Part shown: positions 1 to 5,863 of the stretch, one piece after another | Layout of the letters: each line of letters begins with the position of its first letter | Numbering within the stretch: position 1 is the first letter of the stretch | Assembly: GCA_020437875.1 (NCBI GenBank) | Contig: JAGQVR010000172.1 | Location: 1 to 6,127, forward strand | Source of the DNA: Flavobacteriales bacterium | GTDB lineage: Bacteria; Bacteroidota; Bacteroidia; Flavobacteriales_F; PHOS-HE28 | Direction: 5' to 3' | DNA length: 6,127 nucleotides | The notes under the pieces: generated by a model | The model's input: only the letters and a program-made list of their open reading frames with translations | Told to the model about the DNA's origin: nothing | Database searches by the model: none | Position numbers and translations under genes: made by a program

Positions 1-76
1 CAGGAGCCAGTAGGCAGTGTAAGACGCGGGTCAGCGCTTCACGGCCTACCGGTTATTACGGATCGCCTGCTTGAGG

Positions 77-493
77 TCAGAAACGCTCCCGTCCGCTGAA
101 GAAGAAGTTGCCCTCGATCTCCGCGTTCTCGTTGCTATCGCTTCCGTGGCAGGCGTTCTTGGCCTTGCTCTCGGCGAAGCGCTTGCGGATGGTGCCTTCC
201 TCGGCCTGGGCGGGGTCCGTGGCGCCGATCAACTTGCGGAAGTCCTCCACGGCATTGCTCTTCTCGAGGATGGCGGCGAAGATGGGGCCGCTGGCCATGT
301 AGTCCACCAGCTCACCGTAGAAGGGGCGCTCCTTGTGCACTTCGTAGAAGGTGCCGGCCTCCTCGCGGGAGAGGCGGGTGTACTTGAGGGCGATGATCTT
401 GAAACCGTTGCTGGTGATCATGTCGATGATCTTGCCTGCGTGCCCGGCGGCCACTGCCTCCGGCTTGATCATCGTGAAAGTCCTGTTGCTCAT
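77..493 (-). CDS. ndk: Nucleoside-diphosphate kinase
   Basis: Transfers the gamma phosphate of ATP to nucleoside diphosphates through a phosphohistidine intermediate, balancing cytoplasmic NTP and dNTP pools. The 138-residue length is normal for a bacterial NDK. Visible signatures are the N-terminal TMIKPEA with Lys10, Arg103 in GTIRKRF, and the active-site motif NACHGSDS with Asn113 and catalytic His116, followed by the usual ENAEIE stretch. The reading frame is open 40 codons further upstream, but I chose the ATG at 491-493 because the family begins just before the first beta strand (MSNRTFTMIKP) and the upstream residues look non-coding. There is no Shine-Dalgarno sequence, as usual in Bacteroidota. 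A TAnnTTTG element lies about 33 bases upstream. The gene is divergent from the lipoprotein gene at 629. Identification is very secure. Confidence 0.97.
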   Translation of the reverse strand: MSNRTFTMIKPEAVAAGHAGKIIDMITSNGFKIIALKYTRLSREEAGTFYEVHKERPFYGELVDYMASGPIFAAILEKSNAVEDFRKLIGATDPAQAEEGTIRKRFAESKAKNACHGSDSNENAEIEGNFFFSGRERF

Positions 494-525
494 GGGTGAT
501 GTCGGCGGATGTTGAAAAAGCCGCG

Positions 526-533
526 CAAAACTA
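526..533 (-). promoter_or_regulatory. Candidate Bacteroidota -7 promoter element for ndk
   Basis: Read on the minus strand this is TAGTTTTG, an exact match to the Bacteroidota -7 consensus TAnnTTTG. It would give a leader of roughly 25-30 nt before the ndk ATG at 493. I see no good TTG-type -33 element at the expected distance, so the call rests on the -7 match and its position. No equally good match was found on the plus strand of this divergent intergenic region (494-628) for the lipoprotein gene. Confidence 0.5.
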
Positions 534-628
534 ATCGTTGTATCGTTCCGGCAGGGCCTTGCGTACAAGCTTCCTTCGTGGTGTGGAACGGTCCTTCCGG
601 TCCGCACTCCCAAACACTATCAACCACG

Positions 629-1513
629 ATGGGACTTAAACTACGTGCACTCCCGCTTCTGGCGGTGCTGGCCACCGCATGCGGCGGCGGGGAGGAGCAA
701 CACACCGAGGACAAAGGCCCGAGCCTGGTCATCGGCAATGACGGGGCGGAGAGCTCCGTTGCCAGCCTCTACCAGATGCCAACGCCGAACGAACTGTTCA
801 GCCTGGTGCGCCAGATGGCGGGTGATGGCCAGAAGCGCCTGATGAACCCGGTATCCAACGTGGACCGCTATGCCACCCTGAAGGCGCGTGCCCTCAACTT
901 CGGCATCTATTCCACCGACCTGGTGTTCGCCAGCTACTTCAAGCTGAACGTGGAAGTGGTGCGATACTACCTCACCACGAAGAAGCTGGCCGAGAGCCTG
1001 GGCATCGTCAGTGCCTTCTCCGATGCCGACTTCGTGCGGCTGGAGGCGAACCTGACGCGTGGGGACTCATTGGAGATCATCAGCAACGACGCCTATGCCA
1101 AGGCCTATGCGAAGCTCCAGGATGAGAAGATGGGACCCACCCTGTCCATGGTGCTGGCAGGTGGCTGGGTGGAGAGCATGCATCTCCTCCTGAACCAGAT
1201 CGAGGCGCGCGGGAGCAGCGAGGAACTGATGAACCGCGTGGGTGAGCAGAAGGTGACCCTCGAACACCTGATCGACATGATGCGGCCGAACGAGTCGGAT
1301 GCTGATGTGGCGATGGTGATGAAGGAGCTGCTCGCTGTCCGCGACATCTATGATCAGGTGAACGTGAAACGTGTGGTGCATCAAGGACCTTCGACGACCG
1401 GCCGCATGGTGCTCGGGGACGATGTGAAGGTCGAACTGACCGACGAGAAGTACCGCGCACTGAAGACCGCGGTGGATGAGTTGCGCGGACGCATGATCCA
1501 GCCGGAGGCGTAG
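629..1513 (+). CDS. Bacteroidota lipoprotein of unknown function
   Basis: A 294-residue predicted lipoprotein. The start at 629 is preferred over the open frame beginning near 509 because it places a short basic N-terminus (MGLKLR), a hydrophobic core and a lipobox-like LATAC directly at the protein start, with lipidated Cys18. A small Gly/Glu-rich tether follows. The rest looks mostly alpha-helical, with no transmembrane segment and no catalytic motif I recognise. Segments around residues 47-60 (LYQMPTPNELF), 88-99 (LNFGIYSTDLVF), 118-130 (KKLAESLGIVSAF) and 176-185 (LAGGWVESMH) resemble from memory an uncharacterised family common in Bacteroidota. The product is probably anchored in the outer or inner membrane facing the periplasm. 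The next gene follows after 24 bases, so the two are likely co-transcribed. Function unknown. Confidence 0.88.
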   Translation: MGLKLRALPLLAVLATACGGGEEQHTEDKGPSLVIGNDGAESSVASLYQMPTPNELFSLVRQMAGDGQKRLMNPVSNVDRYATLKARALNFGIYSTDLVFASYFKLNVEVVRYYLTTKKLAESLGIVSAFSDADFVRLEANLTRGDSLEIISNDAYAKAYAKLQDEKMGPTLSMVLAGGWVESMHLLLNQIEARGSSEELMNRVGEQKVTLEHLIDMMRPNESDADVAMVMKELLAVRDIYDQVNVKRVVHQGPSTTGRMVLGDDVKVELTDEKYRALKTAVDELRGRMIQPEA

Positions 1514-1537
1514 TTGAACACCCGAACGAGAAGACCG

Positions 1538-2152
1538 ATGAAACCGACATTCCGTAGTGCCACCCTGCTTGTCGCGATATGCGGCGCCGTGGCGGTCAAT
1601 GCCCAGTACAAGTGCACCGATTACCATCGGCTGAACGGGAACCTGAGCAACGACAAACGCTTCTCCATCAATGGCCAGAGCAAGAGCGCCATGGTCCAGG
1701 TGGGCAAGGAGACCGAACTGAACATCATCGTATACAGCGGCCAGGATTACCGGATCTCGGTGGTGCACGATGAGAAGGTGCTGGGTGATGACCTGGCCAT
1801 CCGATTGGTTGAGAAGTACCGCGTACCGACCGACGAGGTGTCCGGAGGAACCGTGAAGCAGCCCGTGGTGGACGATCAGGGGAGGACCACCGGCAGCACG
1901 GTCGAAGTGAAGACCCAGGAGAAGAAGCGTACCTACAAGGAAGAGGAGAAGGTACTTTGGGACAACACCGAGCACGACATGGCCAAGGAGATCGAGTTCA
2001 CCTGCACGGCCACCAAGCGTATAGCGGTGGAGGTGGTGGCCCCGGGGAACAATGAGGCCAAGACGAAGCGGGGTGAACCGAACGACATCGGCTGCGTGGG
2101 CATCCTCATCGAGCACATGCCGACACCGCCCGTCGGATTCGAGGCCCGCTGA
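1538..2152 (+). CDS. Secreted Bacteroidota protein of unknown function
   Basis: A 204-residue exported protein. The chosen ATG at 1538 gives a classic signal peptide: a basic start (MKPTFR), a hydrophobic stretch and an Ala-X-Ala-like cleavage site (VNA before Gln23). An in-frame TTG at 1514 adds eight polar residues and is less likely. The mature part looks like a beta-rich domain (strands around residues 41-79 and 150-170) interrupted by a charged, low-complexity Lys/Glu region (about 97-140). It has three cysteines (26, 156, 186). The IGCVGILIEHM ending and the GQDYRISV segment recall an uncharacterised Bacteroidota periplasmic family. It follows the lipoprotein gene by 24 bases and is followed by a hairpin terminator, so the two probably form one transcription unit. 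No enzyme motif is seen; function unknown. Confidence 0.87.
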   Translation: MKPTFRSATLLVAICGAVAVNAQYKCTDYHRLNGNLSNDKRFSINGQSKSAMVQVGKETELNIIVYSGQDYRISVVHDEKVLGDDLAIRLVEKYRVPTDEVSGGTVKQPVVDDQGRTTGSTVEVKTQEKKRTYKEEEKVLWDNTEHDMAKEIEFTCTATKRIAVEVVAPGNNEAKTKRGEPNDIGCVGILIEHMPTPPVGFEAR

Positions 2153-2163
2153 GCACATCCGCG

Positions 2164-2171
2164 TACTTTTG
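2164..2171 (+). promoter_or_regulatory. Candidate Bacteroidota -7 promoter element for the nrnA operon
   Basis: TACTTTTG matches TAnnTTTG exactly and sits 34 bases before the nrnA ATG. Transcription would start near 2175-2178, inside the left arm of the terminator hairpin, leaving a leader of about 30 nt that keeps only a shortened six-pair hairpin. No clear TTG -33 element is visible upstream. Confidence 0.55.
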
Positions 2172-2194
2172 CGACCCGCCGGAAGGCGGGTCGC
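2171..2194 (+). terminator. Hairpin terminator after the two-gene exported-protein unit
   Basis: A perfect 10-bp inverted repeat (GCGACCCGCC / GGCGGGTCGC) closes a GGAA loop, which fits the stable GNRA tetraloop class. It is followed by TTCGTT, a weak T-rich tail. It lies 18 bases after the stop at 2152, where an intrinsic terminator would be expected. Its left arm overlaps the candidate promoter of the next operon. Confidence 0.75.
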
Positions 2195-2205
2195 TTCGTT
2201 AAGCC

Positions 2206-3222
2206 ATGTTCCTACCGCCCGATCAGATCGCCGTTCTGCAACAGCTTCTGGAGCGACCACGCCGTGTGGTGGTCGTATCGCACTACAATCCCGATGGCGA
2301 TGCCTTGGGATCGGCGCTCGGCCTCATGCATCTGCTGAGGGCAGCCGGACACCATGCAAAGGTGGTACTGCCGAATACCCCCGGCGACTTCCTCGACTGG
2401 CTGCCTGGCCGTGGGGAGGTGCTATGCCTCGACCGCTCACCGGATGCCGCATTGTCCACCATCCGCACCTGCGACCTGGTCATCTGTGCCGACTTCAACC
2501 GGCTCGATCGGATCGGCGGCCTGGAAGAGGCAGTGCGCGGGGTGAAGACCAAGGTCCTCATCGATCATCACCAGGACCCGGAGGCCTTCGCGGCGGCCAC
2601 CTTCTCTGACACCAGCGCGAGCAGCACCTGCCAGATGGTGGTGGATCTGGCACTGGCCATGGGTTGGGACCGATCCATCAACAAGGATGTGGCGACCTGC
2701 CTGTACACGGGTATGGTGACCGATTCAGGTTCCTTCCGCTTCCGCAGCACCACGCCACATACCATGCGCACCGCGGCCTTGTTGCTCGAGCATGGTGTGG
2801 ACCTTGACCAGGTGCACAATGCCATCTCCGATACGAACAGCGTCGACCGCTTGAGGCTGCTCGGCTTCACCCTGCAGGAGCGGATGACCGTACTGCCCGA
2901 ACAACGGACCGTGATCATCGGCCTGGGGCAGGACGACCTGAAGCGTTTCCATTTCAAGCAGGGCGACACCGAAGGCTTCGTGAACTACGGCCTGTCCATC
3001 AAGGGCATGCGCCTCGCCGCCTTCTTCATGGAACATCCGGATCTCGTCAAGATCAGCCTGCGCTCCAAAGGCGACCTGCCGGTGGACCGCTTCCTGAAGG
3101 AACACTTCGATGGCGGAGGACACCAGAACGCTGCTGGCGGTCGTTCCACACTCAGCCTGGAGGCCACGGTGGAGCGCTTCATGTCCTTGCTTCCGGCATT
3201 CCTGCAAGCGCATCCCGCATGA
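2206..3222 (+). CDS. nrnA: DHH/DHHA1 phosphoesterase, NrnA-like oligoribonuclease/pAp phosphatase
   Basis: Members of this family degrade 2-5 nt RNA fragments and convert 3'-phosphoadenosine 5'-phosphate to AMP in the cytoplasm; some relatives cleave cyclic dinucleotides. The 338-residue length fits. The Mn2+-binding DHH domain is complete: HYNPDGDA with His26, Asp30 and Asp32; Asp96 in CADFNRLDRIG; the DHH triad at 120-122; and TDSGSF with Asp173. The C-terminal DHHA1 substrate-binding motif GGGHQNAAGG is at 303-312. The ATG at 2206 follows the terminator/promoter region and lacks a Shine-Dalgarno sequence. The stop overlaps the next start by four bases (ATGA), so it is translationally coupled to the GldI-like gene. 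The family assignment is firm. The substrate (nanoRNA and pAp versus c-di-AMP) is inferred from family membership and cannot be settled from motifs alone. Confidence 0.93.
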   Translation: MFLPPDQIAVLQQLLERPRRVVVVSHYNPDGDALGSALGLMHLLRAAGHHAKVVLPNTPGDFLDWLPGRGEVLCLDRSPDAALSTIRTCDLVICADFNRLDRIGGLEEAVRGVKTKVLIDHHQDPEAFAAATFSDTSASSTCQMVVDLALAMGWDRSINKDVATCLYTGMVTDSGSFRFRSTTPHTMRTAALLLEHGVDLDQVHNAISDTNSVDRLRLLGFTLQERMTVLPEQRTVIIGLGQDDLKRFHFKQGDTEGFVNYGLSIKGMRLAAFFMEHPDLVKISLRSKGDLPVDRFLKEHFDGGGHQNAAGGRSTLSLEATVERFMSLLPAFLQAHPA

Positions 3223-3740
3223 AAGGAGCCGTGCTGTTGATCTGCCTCATGATCATCGGATGTGATCGGGATGGTCGTGCGCCGGTGAGGACCAATGCGC
3301 CAGGCAATGCCGAGGACCTGGTGCAGGCGAACAAGGAGGCGGTGAAGCTGGAGCAGCACGACATCAAGTTGTACGCACAGCGCCACGGGCTCACCCTCAC
3401 GCCCACCGGCACCGGCGTTCACCTGCAGATGATCCGCGATGCCGAGGGTCCCACCGCCCGGCCGGACCAATGGGCGAGGGTCAATTACCGGCTCGAACTG
3501 TTGAACGGGGATACGGCCTACAGCACGGAACCGGGCCGTCCGGAATCCTTCATGGTGGAGATGGATCAGGTCGAGAGCGGGCTGCACGAGGCGATCCAAT
3601 TGATGGGCGCTGGCGACAGCGCGATCATCGTGATCCCTTCCTACCGTGCCCACGGCCTCATAGGTGATCAGGACCGCATCCCCATGCGCAGTAGCATCGT
3701 CTATCGCCTGGGCGTGGTCGCCATCACGGACCGTCCATGA
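3219..3740 (+). CDS. FKBP-type prolyl isomerase-like lipoprotein, GldI-like
   Basis: A 173-residue predicted lipoprotein: signal peptide, lipobox IIGC with Cys15, a helical linker (about 30-60) and one FKBP fold (about 85-168). The segment running from VNYRLELLNGD through FMVEMDQVESGLHEAIQLM to IPSYRAHGLIGDQDRIP lines up well with my memory of GldI, the lipoprotein required for gliding and linked to type IX secretion in Flavobacterium. It would act in the periplasm as a folding helper. The usual FKBP catalytic Phe-Asp pair is replaced by Ala-Tyr (100-101), the binding-pocket Trp by Leu122 and the late Tyr by His145, so isomerase activity may be weak or absent. It overlaps both neighbours by four bases (ATGA), giving a tight operon with nrnA and a second FKBP lipoprotein. 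I leave the symbol empty because orthology and a gliding role cannot be shown here. Confidence 0.85.
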   Translation: MKGAVLLICLMIIGCDRDGRAPVRTNAPGNAEDLVQANKEAVKLEQHDIKLYAQRHGLTLTPTGTGVHLQMIRDAEGPTARPDQWARVNYRLELLNGDTAYSTEPGRPESFMVEMDQVESGLHEAIQLMGAGDSAIIVIPSYRAHGLIGDQDRIPMRSSIVYRLGVVAITDRP

Positions 3741-4621
3741 GACGGCTCGCTGGCATCGGTGCGATCATCCTGTTGCTGGGCTCCTGTGCGCGATCACCCT
3801 ATGATGGCTACAAGCTCGTGGGCGATGATGTGCACCTGCACCTGCACTCCATCGGTGATGGTGAGGAACTTGCTTCGGACAGTGACTCGGTCCATGTTCG
3901 CCTGCGCATGGGTCAGGTCGAAGGTGAGGTGGGAGGCCTCTTCAGTACGGAACGCGCGTACCTGGCGAAGGACGTCCGGATGGGTGCGATGATACCGGTG
4001 TTGCGTCGCATGCATGTGGGTGACAGCCTCAGCGTGATCGCACCGGCGCAGCGCTGGCCATGGGAGGTGTTCACCGAGGGGATGACGGTGGATCATCCGG
4101 ACACGGGAATGGTGCGACTTGAGGTCGTGCTATTGGAGCTGCGAACACCCGCTGATATGCGCGCAGAGGCGGAACGGTTGCGGCGGAATGACCCGAACGC
4201 ATACGAAGTGCGCCTGATCAATGCTTATTTGCAACGGTCTGAGGTGCCGTTCGTGGCTTGGGGTACGAGCGACATCCGTTACCACCTCAATGGTGAACCG
4301 ACCGATACCATGGCCGTTGCGCAACGTGATATCGTGACCATCAGTTACCAGGGGCGCAGCCTGGAAGGGGGCACCCTCTTCGATGATACCGAGCGCAATG
4401 GTGCGCCCTTCACCTTCACCTTCGGCGATAAGGACCAGGTGATCCATGGGCTCGAGGTGGCGGTGAGCCTGCTACGCGAAGGACAGGAGGGAACCTTCCT
4501 TTTCCCGAGCCTGTTCGCATTCGGTGTAAAGGGGATACCCGGTGTACTGGACCCGCACACGCCGGTGGTGTACACCGTCCGGCTGGAGAAGGTGGAGCGG
4601 CCTGCGCGCGCAGGTGCTTAA
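3737..4621 (+). CDS. Lipoprotein with C-terminal FKBP-type prolyl isomerase domain
   Basis: A 294-residue predicted lipoprotein with lipobox LGSC (Cys17). The C-terminal part, about 195-287, is a clear FKBP domain. It has VTISYQG, the catalytic Phe215-Asp216 pair in GTLFDDT, QVIHGLEVAV (Leu where many FKBPs have Trp) and FPSLFAFG before the closing VVYTVRLEKV strand, so active-site residues are largely retained. Residues about 28-136 show the same strand pattern (VHVRLRMG, then RMHVGDSLSVIAP, then VRLEVVLLEL) and are probably a second, degenerate FKBP-like domain. A short charged helix (138-165) links the halves. It probably acts as an envelope folding catalyst or chaperone with the GldI-like protein upstream, whose stop it overlaps by four bases. 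Its stop codon overlaps that of the convergent methyltransferase gene. Confidence 0.87.
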   Translation: MRRLAGIGAIILLLGSCARSPYDGYKLVGDDVHLHLHSIGDGEELASDSDSVHVRLRMGQVEGEVGGLFSTERAYLAKDVRMGAMIPVLRRMHVGDSLSVIAPAQRWPWEVFTEGMTVDHPDTGMVRLEVVLLELRTPADMRAEAERLRRNDPNAYEVRLINAYLQRSEVPFVAWGTSDIRYHLNGEPTDTMAVAQRDIVTISYQGRSLEGGTLFDDTERNGAPFTFTFGDKDQVIHGLEVAVSLLREGQEGTFLFPSLFAFGVKGIPGVLDPHTPVVYTVRLEKVERPARAGA

Positions 4622-5346
4622 CGCGCGGCGCTGCCGATGATGAAGACGGCGGGTCGCTTGCCCAGTTGCGGAATGGACCGGCGCCATTCGCCGATGGAAC
4701 GTGTGACCGTCGTTCCGTTCGGCTGCGTCAGGTCGATGGCGATCGTCAACAAGGTGCGCGTGTCGAGTTGATCGAGCAGGTCCTTCAAGAGCCCGTCGTT
4801 GCGGTAAGGCGTTTCAATGAATAGTTGTGCCGCACCCGTACGCCGGGCATCCTGTTCCAGCCGTATGATGGCGACCTTTCGCTCGTGTGGTTTCACGGGC
4901 AGGTAACCGTGAAAGGTGAAGTGCTGGCCGTTCAAACCGGATGCGGCCAGGGCCAGGAAGAGGGAGCTCGGGCCGATCAAGGGCACGACGTTGATACCCG
5001 CCCGGTGCGCCGCGGCGACAAGCAAGGCACCCGGATCCGCGATGCCCGGCATCCCCGCCTCGCTCACGACGGCCGCATCCCTTCCGTTCCGCATCAGCTT
5101 GATCAACTGGTCGGCCTCCGCACGGTCCGTGTCCTTGTCCAACCGATGGATCTCCAACGACGGCAGCTCGATCGCGGGGACCATGCGCCGCAGCATCTGG
5201 CGCGCGGTCTTCTCATGTTCGGCGAAATAGAGGGTCGTGCGCTCGACCACGGCGATGTTCTCCGGCGGCAACTGCTCCACACCGCCGCCTTCGCCAAGCC
5301 ACACAGGCATCAGGTACAACGTGCCGTACGCTTCAGCGTTTGACAT
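4618..5346 (-). CDS. RsmI-like SAM-dependent methyltransferase (tetrapyrrole methylase fold)
   Basis: A 242-residue protein with the fold shared by RsmI and the tetrapyrrole methylases. Visible are GTLYLMP at the N-terminus, SEAGMPGIADPG (95-106), VPLIGPSS (121-128) leading into the SAM pocket, the HFTFHGYLP segment (142-150) and IETPYRN (177-183). RsmI proper methylates the 2'-OH of C1402 in 16S rRNA, but its N-terminal TPIGNL loop is absent here and replaced by VWLGEGGG. This therefore looks like the divergent RsmI paralogue found across Bacteroidota, with an unproven substrate; RNA is the natural guess. The ATG at 5344-5346 starts eight residues before the first core strand and overlaps the phosphatase gene by 14 bases, suggesting coupled translation. 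Its end overlaps the FKBP gene tail-to-tail by four bases. Confidence 0.88.
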   Translation of the reverse strand: MSNAEAYGTLYLMPVWLGEGGGVEQLPPENIAVVERTTLYFAEHEKTARQMLRRMVPAIELPSLEIHRLDKDTDRAEADQLIKLMRNGRDAAVVSEAGMPGIADPGALLVAAAHRAGINVVPLIGPSSLFLALAASGLNGQHFTFHGYLPVKPHERKVAIIRLEQDARRTGAAQLFIETPYRNDGLLKDLLDQLDTRTLLTIAIDLTQPNGTTVTRSIGEWRRSIPQLGKRPAVFIIGSAAR

Positions 5347-5791
5347 CGTCGATCAGGTTCGCACACGCGATGGTGAGCATCTGGTACACCTCCTCGAATC
5401 CTTCATCGCCGCCGAAGTAGGGGTCGGGCACTTCGCGCAAGGCATGGTCGGGTGCATGGTCCATCATCAACCGCGCCTTCAGCGCATGTTCTTTCGAAGG
5501 GGCGAGCCGGCGCATGTTCTGCAGGTTGCTCGCGTCCATGGCCAGCAACACGTCGAACGCGTCGAAGTCGGACGCGCGCAATTGTCGGGCGCGGAGATCG
5601 CTGATGTCGATGTCGTGATCCAGCATCGCCTTCATCGCGCGCTTGTCCGGCTGCTCGCCCACATGGTAGTCGCCGGTACCTGCGGAGTCCGTGCTCCAAT
5701 CCAGTCCATGCTTCCCGATCATGTCGCGCAGGATGCCTTCGGCCATGGGTGAACGACAGATGTTGCCCAGGCAGACGAGGAGGATCTTCAT
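5333..5791 (-). CDS. Low-molecular-weight protein-tyrosine phosphatase
   Basis: A cytoplasmic phosphatase of the arsenate-reductase-like LMW-PTP fold, which hydrolyses phosphotyrosine through a cysteinyl-phosphate intermediate. The 152-residue length is typical. The N-terminal P-loop CLGNICRS is complete (nucleophile Cys7, second Cys12, Arg13, Ser14), followed by SPMAEGILR. The general-acid motif DPYFGG gives Asp123 and Tyr125, and STDSAGTGDYHVGE (33-46) is also conserved. The frame is open 17 codons upstream, but that extension runs through the dnaA terminator. The ATG at 5789-5791 puts the first beta strand (KILLVCLGN) at the N-terminus, as in the family. The gene lies downstream of dnaA behind a terminator and overlaps the methyltransferase start. 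In other bacteria such enzymes often counteract exopolysaccharide tyrosine kinases, but no kinase or polysaccharide gene is in view, so the substrate is unknown. Confidence 0.94.
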   Translation of the reverse strand: MKILLVCLGNICRSPMAEGILRDMIGKHGLDWSTDSAGTGDYHVGEQPDKRAMKAMLDHDIDISDLRARQLRASDFDAFDVLLAMDASNLQNMRRLAPSKEHALKARLMMDHAPDHALREVPDPYFGGDEGFEEVYQMLTIACANLIDDVKR

Positions 5792-5811
5792 GCGACGAAG
5801 ATGGGAAATGA

Positions 5812-5838
5812 AAAGGCCTCCGTTCCGGGGAGGCCTTT
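5812..5838 (-). terminator. Hairpin terminator after dnaA
   Basis: A perfect 10-bp inverted repeat (AAAGGCCTCC / GGAGGCCTTT) encloses a seven-base loop. On the minus strand the stem ends in CCTTTT followed by CATTT, a T-rich tail suited to intrinsic termination of dnaA, whose stop lies 25 bases before it. The phosphatase ATG is only 20 bases beyond the hairpin, leaving little room for a separate promoter. Confidence 0.75.
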
Positions 5839-5863
5839 CCAAGTGGGAGAGTCCGGTCGTCTA

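Noticed and set aside
1..76. Open frames on the plus strand (ending at 74 and 99) and a minus-strand frame running to the edge
   Set aside because: Too short, with no start codon in view and no recognisable protein; I cannot tell a gene tail from spacer.
134..157. Cysteine directly before the catalytic histidine of Ndk (NACHGSDS)
   Set aside because: This position varies among NDKs and the essential residues are intact, so it is not remarkable by itself.
494..628. Plus-strand promoter for the lipoprotein gene in the divergent region
   Set aside because: The TA-containing stretches near 532 and 540 do not fit TAnnTTTG spacing, so I did not annotate one.
1067..2260. Long minus-strand open frame (397 codons)
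   Set aside because: It is the shadow of the two plus-strand exported-protein genes; its His/Leu/Val-rich composition matches no family, while the plus-strand genes have signal peptides and family resemblance.
3831..3847. Short tandem repeat of GCACCT inside the second FKBP gene
   Set aside because: Less than three 6-base copies encoding an in-frame HLHLH; consistent with a coding beta strand.
5796..5803. CATCTTCG on the minus strand just before the phosphatase ATG, as a leaderless promoter
   Set aside because: Only four of the six fixed positions of TAnnTTTG match, and the start point would fall on or in the start codon.
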